Source of the DNA: a virus
IMG/VR virus record: IMGVR_UViG_3300007554_000012
Coordinates: 1 to 31,633 of that record
Direction: 5' to 3' (one strand)
Length of the DNA: 31,633 bases
Shown: positions 1 through 7,600 of the stretch, in pieces
Layout: each line of letters starts with the position of its first letter
Numbering within the stretch: the first letter of the stretch is position 1
Made by a program: the position numbers and the translations under genes
Notes under the pieces: generated by a model
What the model saw: the letters and a program-made list of their open reading frames with translations, nothing else
What the model was told of the DNA's origin: nothing
Databases searched by the model: none

Positions 1-40
1 AATGCAAAATTATTTCGATACATCGATGCAAGGGACTCAT
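1..40 (-). CDS. Possible start of a further minus-strand gene, cut by the window edge
   Basis: Downstream of the gp26-like gene the minus strand has an ATG at 40-38 followed by 13 sense codons up to the window edge without a stop. No clear ribosome binding site precedes it, since the bases upstream are mainly A/T. In T4 another hub-assembly gene (51) follows gene 26, so a gene here would be natural. Thirteen codons are too few to identify a product, and the open frame could be chance. Confidence 0.2.
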   Translation of the reverse strand, partial: MSPLHRCIEIILH

Positions 41-49
41 GATTTAAAC

Positions 50-772
50 TTAGGAAAAAAAATCAGTAATTCCTTTTACTTTCATCGATTTTTTCCATCC
101 ACATTTTCTACAAGTAATATTCACATCACATGCAGTTTCCGGCATTGTGTTGAAAAAGTTATTAATAGATTCAAACTGTTGTTGTGTCAAATTCTCAACA
201 AAAGTTTTTAATTCACTTTCTGAATAATCAGATGCATTATATACGTCATTTCCATCAACGATCATGTCAATACAAGTAGTTACAACATCAATTACATCAT
301 CTACACTATCTGCAGTTAATACAGAATTTAAGATATTAAAATCTGGATATTTCATAATGATTTTAATATCTGATGTTAGATTCAATTCATTGGTGTGTCC
401 TTCTTGATTTTCAATCTCCGCCTTTTCTAAGTCTAATGTGAAAGGAATTTGACAGCCCCCCTGCCCTACTCCTTCTTCTTTACAATCTTCCCGATTGTAA
501 CTCAAACCAATTACGTTTCCAATAGACTTACTTCTAAGTTTGATGAAAATGTGTTCAATATCAAATGTAGAAAGTTTATCAACATCTACATCTGATACTA
601 AACAGTTTCCAATAATTTGTTTTATCGCATCAATTTTTTCTTGTAGTTCTTCTCCCTCTTGTGCCATTAGAAGAATCTTTTCTTCTTTGACTAAAAATGG
701 ACGAAACTTTACACTTTCATTTGTTGATGGTATAGTCAAATCATATGTTGGTGCATTAATTGTAGGTAACAT
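50..772 (-). CDS. 26: gp26-like baseplate hub protein (T4 baseplate family)
   Basis: The 240-residue product resembles the T4 gp26 baseplate family, which acts in building the central hub of the baseplate. The N-terminus (LPTINAPTYDLTIPST) and the following acidic helical segment, about residues 28-80, fit marine T4-like gp26 proteins. T4 gp26 is about 208 residues, so this is slightly longer. Visible cysteines are C97, C107, C215, C221 and C224. The last two form a C-x2-C followed by GWKK, suggesting a small metal-binding knuckle near the C-terminus. The ATG at 772-770 is preceded by AGAGGA with a 7-base gap, which supports this start. It is the last complete gene of the minus-strand group, 30 bases after the tail-tube-like gene. 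The identification rests on family resemblance and neighbourhood; the metal site is inference. Confidence 0.7.
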   Translation of the reverse strand: MLPTINAPTYDLTIPSTNESVKFRPFLVKEEKILLMAQEGEELQEKIDAIKQIIGNCLVSDVDVDKLSTFDIEHIFIKLRSKSIGNVIGLSYNREDCKEEGVGQGGCQIPFTLDLEKAEIENQEGHTNELNLTSDIKIIMKYPDFNILNSVLTADSVDDVIDVVTTCIDMIVDGNDVYNASDYSESELKTFVENLTQQQFESINNFFNTMPETACDVNITCRKCGWKKSMKVKGITDFFS

Positions 773-802
773 ATTTTATCCTCTTCAAGTATAATTTAAT
801 TA

Positions 803-1393
803 TTATGGGCCGGTTGCAGTAATCTCTGGGCCGGTTACAGTAAGCTGTACACGTTTATTCGCCTCCTCTTTACTATATTCAGAGCGATATTTTCTGTAGA
901 ACATCGTAATCTGACATTGCGCCGGTTCTTCGTTTGCATATGCATATTCAACTGGGCCTATAGATAATGGATATAGATTCTCAAATGTTACAGAGTGTGT
1001 TTTCTCATCGTTTTTATTATATGTAATGAGTTCTGCCTGTGGTGCCACATAGTCGTTATAATATGAAATTTTATGTGTAGTAAAATCTATAACTTGGTGA
1101 AACCAATCTTCAAACCAATCTCTTTCTTTTAAGTTATCGCTCAAATATATACTAAATGTCAATTGATCGTATGTAGTTGTGTATGGTGCCATTCTTATAG
1201 GGCCATAAATTTTTGTTTCCGTTGTTGAAATGGTTTTCCCTGGCAAAGAAATTGATGGAACACGAAATTTTAATAAATTGTCTGGATTTGTTAGAAACGA
1301 CTTCGGCGGTGGTTTAATTCTAAGTTCATAACGATTTGCCTGAGTAAGGCCAGATTTTGAAATGTTTGCAATAAAATCTTCTATTGATGCCAT
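803..1393 (-). CDS. 54: Tail-tube-fold protein, probably gp54-like baseplate tube initiator
   Basis: The 196-residue protein has the look of the T4 tail-tube family (gp19, gp48, gp54): a short N-terminal helix, then SGLTQANRYEL, then a beta-rich domain with FRVPSISLPGKTI and a late segment with FENLYPLSIGPVEY, FxNxYP being typical of tube proteins. In T4, gp54 is the first tube-like ring on the hub and nucleates tube assembly, while gp19 forms the tube. The N-terminal GLTQANRYE resembles the gp54 start, and the place next to gp26, gp48 and gp53 favours a baseplate tube protein over gp19, which normally sits beside the sheath gene. T4 gp54 is about 320 residues, so this copy is short. Its ATG follows directly on the stop of the upstream gene (TAAATG), with AGGAG seven bases before. 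The fold call is firm; the choice of gp54 over gp19 is inference. Confidence 0.6.
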   Translation of the reverse strand: MASIEDFIANISKSGLTQANRYELRIKPPPKSFLTNPDNLLKFRVPSISLPGKTISTTETKIYGPIRMAPYTTTYDQLTFSIYLSDNLKERDWFEDWFHQVIDFTTHKISYYNDYVAPQAELITYNKNDEKTHSVTFENLYPLSIGPVEYAYANEEPAQCQITMFYRKYRSEYSKEEANKRVQLTVTGPEITATGP

Positions 1394-1969
1394 TTATGAT
1401 CTCCTAGCAGAATCTGACCAAACTTTCGAAGCAGCGGCCTTTTTGAATTTTTGTACTGGTAAAAACAATGCGATGTCCCATTCATTTGCCTCAATTTTTA
1501 CAAACTTTGATCTAACATGAGTAAACAAGTATTTTTTGAGACAAGGTTTTATGACATTATATTTAGACAGACCTTTTAGAACATTATAAGATAGTTTGAG
1601 TCTTGTATTCGAATCATATCTTTTATCTGATGCAATTTTAGATAAAGCATTCATCACAACAATTCTATTTCTTGGCGAAACATAGTGCAAGTTGATTCCA
1701 ACAAATCCCCCAGAAATTCTTTCCACCATAAAGATAAGTGGAAATTCATCATAGTATGGTAATTTTTTTGCATACTTAGGGTCATATTGGTAACAATACA
1801 TACTTCCAACATTGGGGGTTGCCGCAGATCTCCCCCCATCTCCCATTAAAGATGCTCTTGTTATTCTTGTTTCTCTTGCCTTTTTTCTAAACCATTCCCT
1901 TGCTTTATCGGTATTTGGTCTAATATTTCTGGCAGCAAGTCTATTTAATAGTGGTGTAAAGTCTGTCAT
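1394..1969 (-). CDS. Conserved-looking phage protein of unknown function
   Basis: I do not recognise a named family for this 191-residue protein. The N-terminal 45 residues are basic (RLAARN, REWFRKKARETR) and probably helical. They lead into a compact domain with two aromatic segments, YYDEFPLIFMVE and GGFVGINLHYVSPRNR, whose FPL...GFxGxNLHYxxP pattern I associate with proteins of T4-like marine phages. The C-terminus is again basic and rich in lysine and arginine. No signal peptide or membrane segment is visible. It lies between gp4 and the tube-like gene, has its own late promoter box 20 bases upstream, and shares a stop/start junction with the next gene, so it is expressed with virion genes. 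A structural or DNA-contacting role in head or tail completion is plausible but unproven. No good ribosome binding site precedes the ATG at 1969-1967. Confidence 0.75.
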   Translation of the reverse strand: MTDFTPLLNRLAARNIRPNTDKAREWFRKKARETRITRASLMGDGGRSAATPNVGSMYCYQYDPKYAKKLPYYDEFPLIFMVERISGGFVGINLHYVSPRNRIVVMNALSKIASDKRYDSNTRLKLSYNVLKGLSKYNVIKPCLKKYLFTHVRSKFVKIEANEWDIALFLPVQKFKKAAASKVWSDSARRS

Positions 1970-1989
1970 TCATTTATGCCGTTTTTTAC

Positions 1990-1997
1990 TATTTATA
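1990..1997 (-). promoter_or_regulatory. T4-type late promoter box, minus strand
   Basis: The minus strand reads TATAAATA here, an exact match to the T4 late promoter consensus recognised by the phage late sigma factor with the sliding clamp. It lies between the end of the gp4-like gene (2003) and the ATG of the unknown gene (1969), 20 bases upstream of that ATG. It would drive the unknown gene, the tube-like gene and the gp26-like gene as one late unit. Confidence 0.65.
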
Positions 1998-2002
1998 TCG
2001 TT

Positions 2003-2446
2003 TTATTGAGCGAGTTGATCTTCTGTTAAAATTTTAAATTCCCACTTTCTATCTTCGCAGAATTCTTTTGCGTATTTCCACTTGGCTTCATTGATACTCC
2101 AAGTCTTCATTTCACTCAAATATCTTGGTGTAATCTTGGATCGTTTTCTTGGTGGTTTGGTTTCTTTTTTTGGTTTTACTTCGATGACAATAGTTCGGGT
2201 TTTATTTTCTTCTTGGATTTTTATTACAAAATCTGGATAATACTTGTGTTGTCTTCTGTCTACTGGTGAAATGTAAGGTATTACTAATTCTTCGCTCGAC
2301 CAGAAAGTGATTGCTTCGTTGTTGTCGCAATACACCATAAACCGTCTTTCCCATGAGGAACGATATACAATGTTATTCACATTTCCTGCATATTTTTCTG
2401 GATTTGCTGGTTTGTATTTTCCTCTATAAGTAAATCTTTTTCTCAC
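2003..2446 (-). CDS. 4: gp4-like head completion protein with restriction-endonuclease-like fold
   Basis: The 147-residue protein matches the T4 gp4 head-completion family (T4 gp4 is about 150 residues), needed to finish DNA-filled heads before tails attach. The N-terminal TYRGKYKPANPEKYAGN and YRSSWERRFMVYCD are characteristic. A TnsA/PD-ExK-type nuclease core is visible: E33 in SSWERRF, D72 in YYPDFVIK, then E89 and K91 in IEVK, so all expected acidic and lysine residues are present. The reading frame begins with GTG (2446-2444), placing the start just before the conserved TYRGKY; an upstream ATG at 2451-2449 is out of frame and closes after two codons. A weak AAGG sits 10 bases before the GTG. 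The gene is divergent from gp48 across 51 bases. Family is confident; nuclease activity is predicted from the motif. Confidence 0.88.
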   Translation of the reverse strand: MRKRFTYRGKYKPANPEKYAGNVNNIVYRSSWERRFMVYCDNNEAITFWSSEELVIPYISPVDRRQHKYYPDFVIKIQEENKTRTIVIEVKPKKETKPPRKRSKITPRYLSEMKTWSINEAKWKYAKEFCEDRKWEFKILTEDQLAQ

Positions 2447-2460
2447 TTCATAAAAACCTT

Positions 2461-2468
2461 TATAAATA
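2461..2468 (+). promoter_or_regulatory. T4-type late promoter box for the plus-strand baseplate operon
   Basis: An exact TATAAATA lies 29 bases before the gp48 ATG at 2498, in the 51-base gap between the divergent gp4 and gp48 genes. AGGAG at 2483-2487 follows as the gp48 ribosome binding site. It would start the long tandem run gp48 to gp7, whose genes overlap or abut. The minus strand reads TATTTATA across the same bases, so no equally good box is seen for gp4. Confidence 0.7.
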
Positions 2469-2497
2469 GTATCAACATATTTAGGAGCAAGTATTTA

Positions 2498-3343
2498 ATG
2501 GCCTCATCAGACTCACCATCCACTTTGACACAACAGAGACAACAAGTTGCATCAGGTGGAGAAACTTATATCTATCCAATGTCATTGCATGAACATGAAG
2601 AAGTTGTGGAGATGAAAGATTTTGTTAGATTTACTGCATATAAAGGCGAGCAGCCTGGCTACACAACCATGCAGACAAGAGGAACTGCAGTTGATCTTGA
2701 GAAAATAGGGAGTGTTACTCTTCATCTTCCAGAAAATATTGAAAATTCAACAAAATCCCAATTTGAAGGTGCAGACAGTGGTGCAATGGGTATGCTAGGT
2801 AACACTGGTGCAGTCGCAGGCGAAGATAATGGATTCTTAAGTAAAGTATTAAACCTTGGGGGAGAACTTTCATTATCAGCGGCTCAATTTGGGGGAGGCG
2901 TTGCATTTGGTGGTGATGGCAATTTGCAATCTCAAGTTGTTGGTGGTAGAGTTTCTGGTGCGAATAAACATATGTTATTCAGAGGAATTGATTTTAGATC
3001 ATTCAATTATCAATATAGTATTCTTCCAAGGACAGCAAAAGAATCTACTGAAATTAATAATATGATAAAATTTTTAAGAAAGAACATGCTTCCAGAAATG
3101 GCAGGATTTAATTTTTTCCAAGTTCCTAATACATTTACCGTTGAATATTATTTGGGTGGTAGGCCTGCAGAATTTCTTCACAAAATCAAACCGTGTGTAT
3201 TGACTGACTGTACTGTTAAGTATGGGGGTAACGGTGCGTTTGCAACTTTCAGTGGAACAGATGCTCCTGCAGTTATTGAATTAGCTCTGACTTTCCAAGA
3301 GGTGCAGTTGGTTACTTCTTCAGATGCATCGGAGGGCTACTAA
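2498..3343 (+). CDS. 48: gp48 baseplate tail tube cap
   Basis: The 281-residue protein is a T4 gp48-type tail-tube cap, which sits on the tube initiator ring and joins the baseplate hub to the growing tail tube. Its start, SLHEHEEVVEMKDFVRFTAYKG, then LEKIGSVTLHLPENIENS, leads to a Gly/Ala-rich loop (about residues 88-155) and a C-terminal tube-like domain with FRGIDFRSFNYQYSILPRT, IKFLRKNMLPEM and EYYLGG (about 162-275). It is somewhat shorter than T4 gp48 (364). AGGAG lies ten bases before the ATG, and a late promoter box stands upstream. It is the first gene of the plus-strand run, and its stop overlaps the gp53 start by one base (TAATG). The family call rests on the domain pattern plus the adjacent gp53. 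Confidence 0.85.
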   Translation: MASSDSPSTLTQQRQQVASGGETYIYPMSLHEHEEVVEMKDFVRFTAYKGEQPGYTTMQTRGTAVDLEKIGSVTLHLPENIENSTKSQFEGADSGAMGMLGNTGAVAGEDNGFLSKVLNLGGELSLSAAQFGGGVAFGGDGNLQSQVVGGRVSGANKHMLFRGIDFRSFNYQYSILPRTAKESTEINNMIKFLRKNMLPEMAGFNFFQVPNTFTVEYYLGGRPAEFLHKIKPCVLTDCTVKYGGNGAFATFSGTDAPAVIELALTFQEVQLVTSSDASEGY

Positions 3344-4011
3344 TGTTTAATTATCTAGAAAAAAAGAAATATGATTTGATGTTGGATGGAAAACCAAAAA
3401 AGGTAACTAATATTTTTCAAAATGCATACATTATAGAAGAATACAGAGAAAATCCTCTTTCACATTATGAGTATACCGTCAGAGATGAAGACACGCCAGA
3501 AACAATTGCCCATTTATACTATGGAAGTTATACATATGGTTGGGTTATTTTGTGGATGAACGATATCGCAAATGTTTATGATGATTGGCCAATGACAAGT
3601 AGAACACTACAAACTCATATTGAAACTGTTTATGGGGCCCCTGCATATGAAGGGTCAAATTTTTATCCAAGAATATTTAAAAATGGTGATTATATTTATG
3701 ACACATTAGAACAAAAAGTTTTTGTCAGAAGAAACGACAGATGGGAAGTTGTACTGAATGATTATTCTGCAAGCAATTTAAATGGACTATCTATTGCAAG
3801 AAATATTCCTATTCATTATAATCATGATGTATTGGGACATAAAATCTCTTCAGACACATATAATCTCCTTACTCCACAGGATAAGAAAAAATATACAATC
3901 TATAGTGCATATGATTATGAACATGATAAGAACGAAAAAAATAGAGTAATTAAATTGTTGAGAGCAAATTTATTAAATGAATTTATTTTGAGATTTGAAG
4001 AGGTTATTTAA
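3343..4011 (+). CDS. 53: gp53 baseplate wedge protein
   Basis: The 222-residue protein is a T4 gp53-type wedge subunit (T4 gp53 is 196 residues), which binds late in wedge assembly and helps join wedges to the hub. The diagnostic part is about residues 43-75, YTVRDEDTPETIAHLYYG followed by YGWVILWMND, a LysM-like fold shared by gp53 proteins, in which TPETIAxxxYG and WVIxxxN are typical. The C-terminal half holds a beta-rich segment (YIYDTLEQKVFVRRNDRWEVV) and ends in a basic helix with NRVIKLLRANLLNEF. The start overlaps the gp48 stop by one base and has a strong GGAGGG just upstream; its own stop overlaps the next ATG by one base. This points to translational coupling of gp48, gp53 and the hub gene. 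Confidence 0.9.
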   Translation: MFNYLEKKKYDLMLDGKPKKVTNIFQNAYIIEEYRENPLSHYEYTVRDEDTPETIAHLYYGSYTYGWVILWMNDIANVYDDWPMTSRTLQTHIETVYGAPAYEGSNFYPRIFKNGDYIYDTLEQKVFVRRNDRWEVVLNDYSASNLNGLSIARNIPIHYNHDVLGHKISSDTYNLLTPQDKKKYTIYSAYDYEHDKNEKNRVIKLLRANLLNEFILRFEEVI

Positions 4012-5291
4012 TGTCAGATACATTTAAGTTAGGCGATTATAATATTCGTAAATTTACTATCCGTTCACATAACGGATTTGAATTAGACCTTAAAAGATAT
4101 TTTACATCAATTCGTATTTTCGAAGATATATTATCGTCTAGTATTACTGCATCAGTTGGTTTTCGTGATGTTGAAGATATGCTAACTTTTTTGCCGATTG
4201 TGGGACAAGAAGATGTTTCTTTGGATTTTGAAGTTCCAGAATGGAAAAACATTAAGTTGGATTTCCGTGTTCACAAAATCTCTGAGTTGACAGACGAAGA
4301 TGGAACTCAGACTTATAATTTAGAGTTAATTTCAAAAGATTTTGCAAAAAATTTCGAAGAAAAGATATCAGAATATTTTGAAGGAAGTTCTACAGATATT
4401 GCACAAACTATTTTTTCAAGACTTGGGAGTTCGAAAAGTCTTTCTACAGAATCAAGTAACGATCAATATAGTGGAGATAATGGATTAGTAATTCCAAACT
4501 ATACTCCAATGAAAAGCATTTCGTTTTTGTGTAATAAGGCATTTAGTGAAACATATAAAAGTTCTTCTTATATGTTTTTTGAAACAACGAAAGAATATGT
4601 TATGAAACCCTTAGAAATGTTAACGCAGGCAGAACCAAAAAATAAATTTATTGTTGGTGCATATAAAAGTGCTGGCGCAGAAGAAATTGGAGATATCTCT
4701 ACAAATGTTGAAAACAAGAAAGTAATTAGCTTTAACTTTGATTCAAACTTTGATGTTCTTGGGAATATAACAAAGGGGTTTTATAATTCAGAAGTTTATG
4801 CTGTAGATTTACTGACCCGACAGGTTAAGAATTATACACATTCATATTGGGAAAATTATGGAGACTACAAGTACTTGGATAATAATACTTTCCAAGATAC
4901 TACTGGACAAGGAATACAATATAAACCAAAAAATTTATATGTTGTTCCAGAGAGAGACTTGCAGGGCGGAAACCCCACATTCAATCAGGAAAAACTTTTT
5001 CTTCCAAAAGTATTCTATTATCAGTTAATGAAAAACATAAAAGTAACTATTACTGTTTTTGGAGATACCGATGTTTGTGCTGGAGATGTCTTAGAACTTG
5101 AAATGCCAATATATCAAAGAGATAACACAGGAACAAACAAATATTATAGTGGAAAATATTTAGTGTTTGCGATCAGACATAGAATTGAGGGTGGAAGGTA
5201 TCAAACTGACATTGAGTTGGTTAGAGATAGTATCGGACTGCCGTTACCAGCGGAACAGCCAACGCCTCCATCTGGTGGGAGTATACAATAA
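4011..5291 (+). CDS. 27: gp27-like baseplate hub protein
   Basis: The 426-residue protein looks like a T4 gp27 / late-control-D type hub subunit (T4 gp27 is 391 residues). These form the trimeric ring that holds the gp5 spike and opens to the tail tube. The N-terminal beta domain contains FELDLKRYFTSIRIFEDI and ITASVGFRDVEDM, describing a sequence that measures itself against surrounding tube domains. The C-terminal domain has VFGDTDVCAGDVLELEMP, then YYSGKYLVFAIRHRIEGG, a pattern common to gp27/gpD hubs (an attainable-limits loop before a strand-turn-strand near the end). It sits directly before gp5, with a one-base overlap, as hub and spike genes do in simple contractile phages. In T4, gene 27 lies in another cluster. 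A GAAGAGG ribosome site lies before the ATG. Overall similarity to T4 gp27 is low; the assignment rests on the C-terminal motif, size and place. Confidence 0.7.
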   Translation: MSDTFKLGDYNIRKFTIRSHNGFELDLKRYFTSIRIFEDILSSSITASVGFRDVEDMLTFLPIVGQEDVSLDFEVPEWKNIKLDFRVHKISELTDEDGTQTYNLELISKDFAKNFEEKISEYFEGSSTDIAQTIFSRLGSSKSLSTESSNDQYSGDNGLVIPNYTPMKSISFLCNKAFSETYKSSSYMFFETTKEYVMKPLEMLTQAEPKNKFIVGAYKSAGAEEIGDISTNVENKKVISFNFDSNFDVLGNITKGFYNSEVYAVDLLTRQVKNYTHSYWENYGDYKYLDNNTFQDTTGQGIQYKPKNLYVVPERDLQGGNPTFNQEKLFLPKVFYYQLMKNIKVTITVFGDTDVCAGDVLELEMPIYQRDNTGTNKYYSGKYLVFAIRHRIEGGRYQTDIELVRDSIGLPLPAEQPTPPSGGSIQ

Positions 5292-7591
5292 TGGATATGA
5301 ATATGTTTTCGGGTAGAGAAGGAATGGTTTGGTGGCAAGGTGTCATCGAAGACGTAAAAGATCCAGAAGCTCTTGGCCGAGTAAAGGTTAGAATTATTGG
5401 GTGGCACACTCCAGACAAGGCACTTCTTCCCACAAAAAAACTTCCATGGGCAACTCCACTCATGCCTATTACGAGTTCATCTACTGGTGGTATCGGACAA
5501 TCGCCAACAGGTGCAATGCCTGGCGCATGGGTTATGGGATTTTTTAGAGATGGAGAGCATGGTCAAGATCCTATAATTTTTGGAACAATTTATGGACGCC
5601 CAACAGAGGGTTCTGAAACAAACGCAGATCAAACATATCCTTCAGAAAGTGGGTCAGTATTCGGCGGTTCTACCAAAAATGAATCTGATGTTAATAGACT
5701 TGCAAGAGGCGTAAAGGATAGTACATCAAATGCAAATGGTGGAGATGAAAATACATCTTCTTCCGAAAATGCAACCGAATGTGGAAAAGAAGTTGACCAA
5801 GATGGTGTGCCGAGTGATAAAGAAAATAGAAAAAGACTTAGTAAGATTACTACAAAATCTGGGAAAAGTGCTTGGGTTGCTACAGTATTTAAAGATCAAT
5901 TTCAAAGGTTTGTGAATGAACTTGAGGCCACAGGATATGTTATCAAAAGTATTGGTGGATACGCATATCGAAAAAATGTAAATAATCCAAGTAGATTTAG
6001 TTATCATGCAAGTGGTGCTGCAATTGATATCAACCCATCAACAAATCCTAATGGGAATACATTGATAACGGATATGCCGGACGGTGTATCATCTATTGCT
6101 AAAAAATATGGTTTAGGTTGGGGTGGCGACTGGAATAATGTTAAGGATGCAATGCACTTTAGTGCTGCGTCTGGAGAAAGGGGTTCTACTCCCTTAAAAC
6201 GAAATGGTATTGTTCCTGACCCATCATCTGGAAGTCAAACTGAAAGTTCTTCTGGTGGTGGTACTGATAAGCCTGGAGAGGGACAAGAGTGTGATACTGT
6301 AACAACTAGTGAATCTGGAGCGACTTCTAGTAGGTCTGCAAACACTGCAGCACAACAACAAAGTCAGGCACCATCTGCAAGTGCAACACAATGGTCTACT
6401 GGAAGATCATATAACGAAGGTGATTTGGTAAAATCGCCACCATTGGAAGAGGGAGAAGAGTCTGGTGGCCCTCCATACACAATGCGTTCTGGAACTTTGG
6501 CAGCTGCCGAGGCACTTGGAATTAGTGCGATTGATCTTGCAACAGTGATGTCATATGAAACTGGTGGTACACTCGATCCTCAGAAAAGAGGGCCTACCAC
6601 TAAATGGGGTCAACATAGAGGACTTATTCAATTTGGAGAACCGCAGGCAAATCAATATGGTGTAGACTTTAGTACTCCACAAACAGCAATAGACACTCAA
6701 CTTGGCCCAAGGGGTGCGGTAGTCAAGTATTTACGAGATAAAGGCGTCAGGCCTGGAATGGGTAGACTAGAAGTTTATTCTGCAATTAATGCTGGTGGTA
6801 TCGGAGAAAAGTATTATAGTCGTTCAGATACCGCAGCTGGCGGTGCAGCAGGGACTGTAAGAGACAAAGTAAACAATCAGATGGAAGGACATGAAAGAAA
6901 CGCCAAACGTCTTCTGGCGGGTTCTGGCGACAGTACATTTGTTCAACAAAAAACATTTATTGCGAAAAATTCTGGAACTTCTGATGCGGAAGGTAGTGGA
7001 CCAACTTCATCAAATTTAAAGGACGGCGATATTCTTTGGGAAGTATACGAAGATCCATTACCAGAGATTGATGATCCAGTGGAAGAAGGTAGTGTGGCAG
7101 ATGTGGATCAGTCTCCATCAACATTTAATGCAAACTCTGGCAACAGTTCATATGGACAAGCTACATATAATCCACGTTCTATTGTAGAGATGAAAAAAGA
7201 AAGTACTGAAAGTACGGAACTATTTGATGAGCCACCAACTCCATACGCTGCAGAGTATCCACACAATAAGGTAATATCTACTGAGTCTGGCCATCATCAA
7301 GAATTTGATGACACGCCGGGGGCAGAAAGAATACATACATATCATAGATCTGGAACATTTGAAGAAATACATCCAGATGGTTCTGTGGTTACAAAGGTTG
7401 TTAAGGATAATTATGAAATTATCTTTGGTAATAATAATATTTACGTCAAGGGAACGATTAATGTTGTTGTAGATGCAGACGTAAACATTAGAGTGGGTGG
7501 TAATGTCGATGCAAAAGTCGGCGGAACAATTGATACCGAATCTGGTGGGAATACCACACTAAAAGCACCAAACATTCATTTAAACCCATAA
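5291..7591 (+). CDS. 5: gp5 baseplate spike with M15 peptidase and transglycosylase-like domains
   Basis: The 766-residue protein is the central spike that pierces the cell envelope. Residues 12-110 form the gp5 OB-fold (WWQGVIEDVKDPEALGRVKV, then GEHGQDPIIFGTIYG). Residues 178-295 are an M15-type peptidase with the full SxHxxGxAxD zinc motif (H239, D246) and a later DxxHF (D286, H289), so catalytic and zinc-binding residues are present. Residues 405-545 resemble a lytic transglycosylase: E423 in SYETGG as likely acid, GLIQF from 444, and SAINAGG around N500. Residues 658-766 are the repetitive beta-helix tip (EEIHPDGSVV, then repeated V/G strands). T4 gp5 instead carries one lysozyme domain in 575 residues. 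A WSTGRSYNEGDLV piece near residue 367 resembles the start of a carbohydrate-binding module. GGGAG precedes the ATG, which overlaps the hub stop. Activities are inferred from motifs. Confidence 0.88.
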   Translation: MDMNMFSGREGMVWWQGVIEDVKDPEALGRVKVRIIGWHTPDKALLPTKKLPWATPLMPITSSSTGGIGQSPTGAMPGAWVMGFFRDGEHGQDPIIFGTIYGRPTEGSETNADQTYPSESGSVFGGSTKNESDVNRLARGVKDSTSNANGGDENTSSSENATECGKEVDQDGVPSDKENRKRLSKITTKSGKSAWVATVFKDQFQRFVNELEATGYVIKSIGGYAYRKNVNNPSRFSYHASGAAIDINPSTNPNGNTLITDMPDGVSSIAKKYGLGWGGDWNNVKDAMHFSAASGERGSTPLKRNGIVPDPSSGSQTESSSGGGTDKPGEGQECDTVTTSESGATSSRSANTAAQQQSQAPSASATQWSTGRSYNEGDLVKSPPLEEGEESGGPPYTMRSGTLAAAEALGISAIDLATVMSYETGGTLDPQKRGPTTKWGQHRGLIQFGEPQANQYGVDFSTPQTAIDTQLGPRGAVVKYLRDKGVRPGMGRLEVYSAINAGGIGEKYYSRSDTAAGGAAGTVRDKVNNQMEGHERNAKRLLAGSGDSTFVQQKTFIAKNSGTSDAEGSGPTSSNLKDGDILWEVYEDPLPEIDDPVEEGSVADVDQSPSTFNANSGNSSYGQATYNPRSIVEMKKESTESTELFDEPPTPYAAEYPHNKVISTESGHHQEFDDTPGAERIHTYHRSGTFEEIHPDGSVVTKVVKDNYEIIFGNNNIYVKGTINVVVDADVNIRVGGNVDAKVGGTIDTESGGNTTLKAPNIHLNP

Positions 7592-7600
7592 GAGGAAGTC

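Noticed and set aside
2-211. Plus-strand open frame at the left edge
   Set aside because: It runs opposite the end of the gp26-like gene, has no ribosome site, and its protein shows no recognisable pattern.
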